A stretch of 12,895 nt of DNA. Origin: Candidatus Brocadiaceae bacterium. GTDB taxonomy: Bacteria > Planctomycetota > Brocadiia > Brocadiales > Brocadiaceae. The position numbers and the translations under genes are program-made. How positions within the stretch are numbered: the first letter of the stretch is position 1; each line of letters starts with the position of its first letter. The stretch lies in assembly GCA_024653795.1 (NCBI GenBank), contig JANLHY010000528.1, forward strand, positions 1 to 12,895. The letters run 5' to 3'. The notes below the pieces were generated by a model. The model made no database searches. It was not told the origin of the DNA and worked only from the letters and a program-made list of their open reading frames with translations. Shown in pieces: positions 12,429 through 12,895 of this stretch.

Positions 12429-12429
12429 C

Positions 12430-12895
12430 TCATCCTCCAATCCCTTGCATCAATTTAATAAGAGGCACGAACATAGCTATTACGATGAAGCCAACCGCGC
12501 CGCCAAGAAATACAATCATCATGGGTTCTATCAGGCTTACCATGGCCTCTACAGCCCTGTCTACTTCGTCGTCGTAATTATCTGCCACCTTGGTAAGCAT
12601 TTTATCCAGTTCCCCTGTTTCTTCTCCTACTTCCACCATATTGACCACCATTGCATCGCAAATTTCAGAGGCGCGGAGAGGTTTCGTGATACTTTCGCCG
12701 CCTCTTATGCTGTCATGGATATTTTGAATGGCTTGCGCCATAGCAGCGTTTCCTGTAGCATCCTTAACGTTGGTAAGGGCGTCCAAAATAGGTACTCCAC
12801 TCGATGTTAAGGTTGCTAATGTACGAGAAAACCTCGAAACAGTGGATTTATTTATAATTGCCCCAAAAATTGGCAATTTAAATTTTGTTTTGTCT
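12430..12895 (-). CDS. pilC: Type IV pilus / type II secretion inner-membrane platform protein, C-terminal part
   Basis: PilC/GspF family polytopic protein that couples the assembly ATPase to pilin polymerisation. The frame is open to the right edge of the window (KTKFKLPIFGAIINK), so only the C-terminal GspF domain, about 155 of roughly 400 residues, is present. Visible: PIFG, SRFSRTLATLTSSGVPILDAL, GGESITKPL, MVVNMVEVGEETGELDKML, NYDDEVDRAVEAMVSLIEPMMIV and the final membrane helix in FLGGAVGFIVIAMFVPLIKLMQGIGG. GspF and PilC cannot be separated from this fragment; the neighbouring PilV/PilW/PilX genes favour a pilus system. The 491-bp gap before the pilin genes suggests those may be transcribed separately. 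A TTG at 12876 is internal, not the start. Confidence 0.93.
   Translation of the reverse strand, partial: DKTKFKLPIFGAIINKSTVSRFSRTLATLTSSGVPILDALTNVKDATGNAAMAQAIQNIHDSIRGGESITKPLRASEICDAMVVNMVEVGEETGELDKMLTKVADNYDDEVDRAVEAMVSLIEPMMIVFLGGAVGFIVIAMFVPLIKLMQGIGG

Larger units (their letters stand above)
11939..12429. other. 491-bp gene-free gap between pilC and the pilin genes
   Basis: It contains two nested fold-back elements in tandem (11977-12101 and 12155-12351) and a short hairpin (12397-12428). I see no coding sequence and no convincing promoter. The promoter for the pilin genes, if separate from pilC, should lie here. Confidence 0.7.

Noticed and set aside
12295..12810. 171-codon plus-strand open frame opposite pilC
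   Set aside because: Antisense shadow of a clear GspF-domain gene, with no recognisable domain of its own.

Overview
The window holds two unrelated blocks. Positions 1-6455 (+ strand) carry the conserved translation operon thrS(partial)-infC-rpmI-rplT-pheS-pheT. Positions 6714-12895 (- strand) carry a Nudix hydrolase gene and, upstream of it in transcription order, a type IV pilus / type II secretion-like cluster: pilC(partial), a GspH/FimT pseudopilin, pilV, pilW, and two PilX-type genes. The blocks converge at 6456-6713. No rRNA, tRNA, CRISPR array, transposase or phage gene was seen.

Organism: a Gram-negative-type bacterium with moderate to low GC and gene-sparse, repeat-rich spacers. PheT (694 aa) lacks the inserted N-terminal tRNA-binding OB-fold that most bacterial PheT proteins carry. 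Together with the dense palindromic spacer repeats this makes me think of Planctomycetota, possibly an anammox-type (Brocadiales) genome, but that is recall and inference and was not tested.

The translation genes supply threonyl- and phenylalanyl-tRNA synthetases, IF3 and ribosomal proteins bL35 and bL20. infC appears to use the classic rare AUU start codon behind a strong Shine-Dalgarno. The pilus genes encode an inner-membrane platform protein and a full minor-pilin set (GspH/FimT, PilV, PilW, PilX), which would prime assembly of a pilus or pseudopilus. The two PilX paralogues share a 127-nt stretch that is 93% identical, around the transmembrane helix.

Almost every spacer is filled with short palindromic repeats. 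The clearest are REP-like hairpins preceded by a GTAG tetranucleotide. They occur as head-out inverted pairs (2003-2057, 6634-6688, 11995-12049) and singly (3157-3200, 7254-7275). This is the signature of REPs mobilised by REP-associated tyrosine transposases. Two of the pairs are near-identical inverted copies that bracket the Nudix-pilin block. A second short family (TCCCC...CGAGGACAAG) occurs five times, once in frame inside pheT. Two nested fold-back elements (11977-12101 and 12155-12351) separate pilC from the pilin genes. I found no new multi-gene system; the unusual content is this repeat layer and the domain-reduced PheT.
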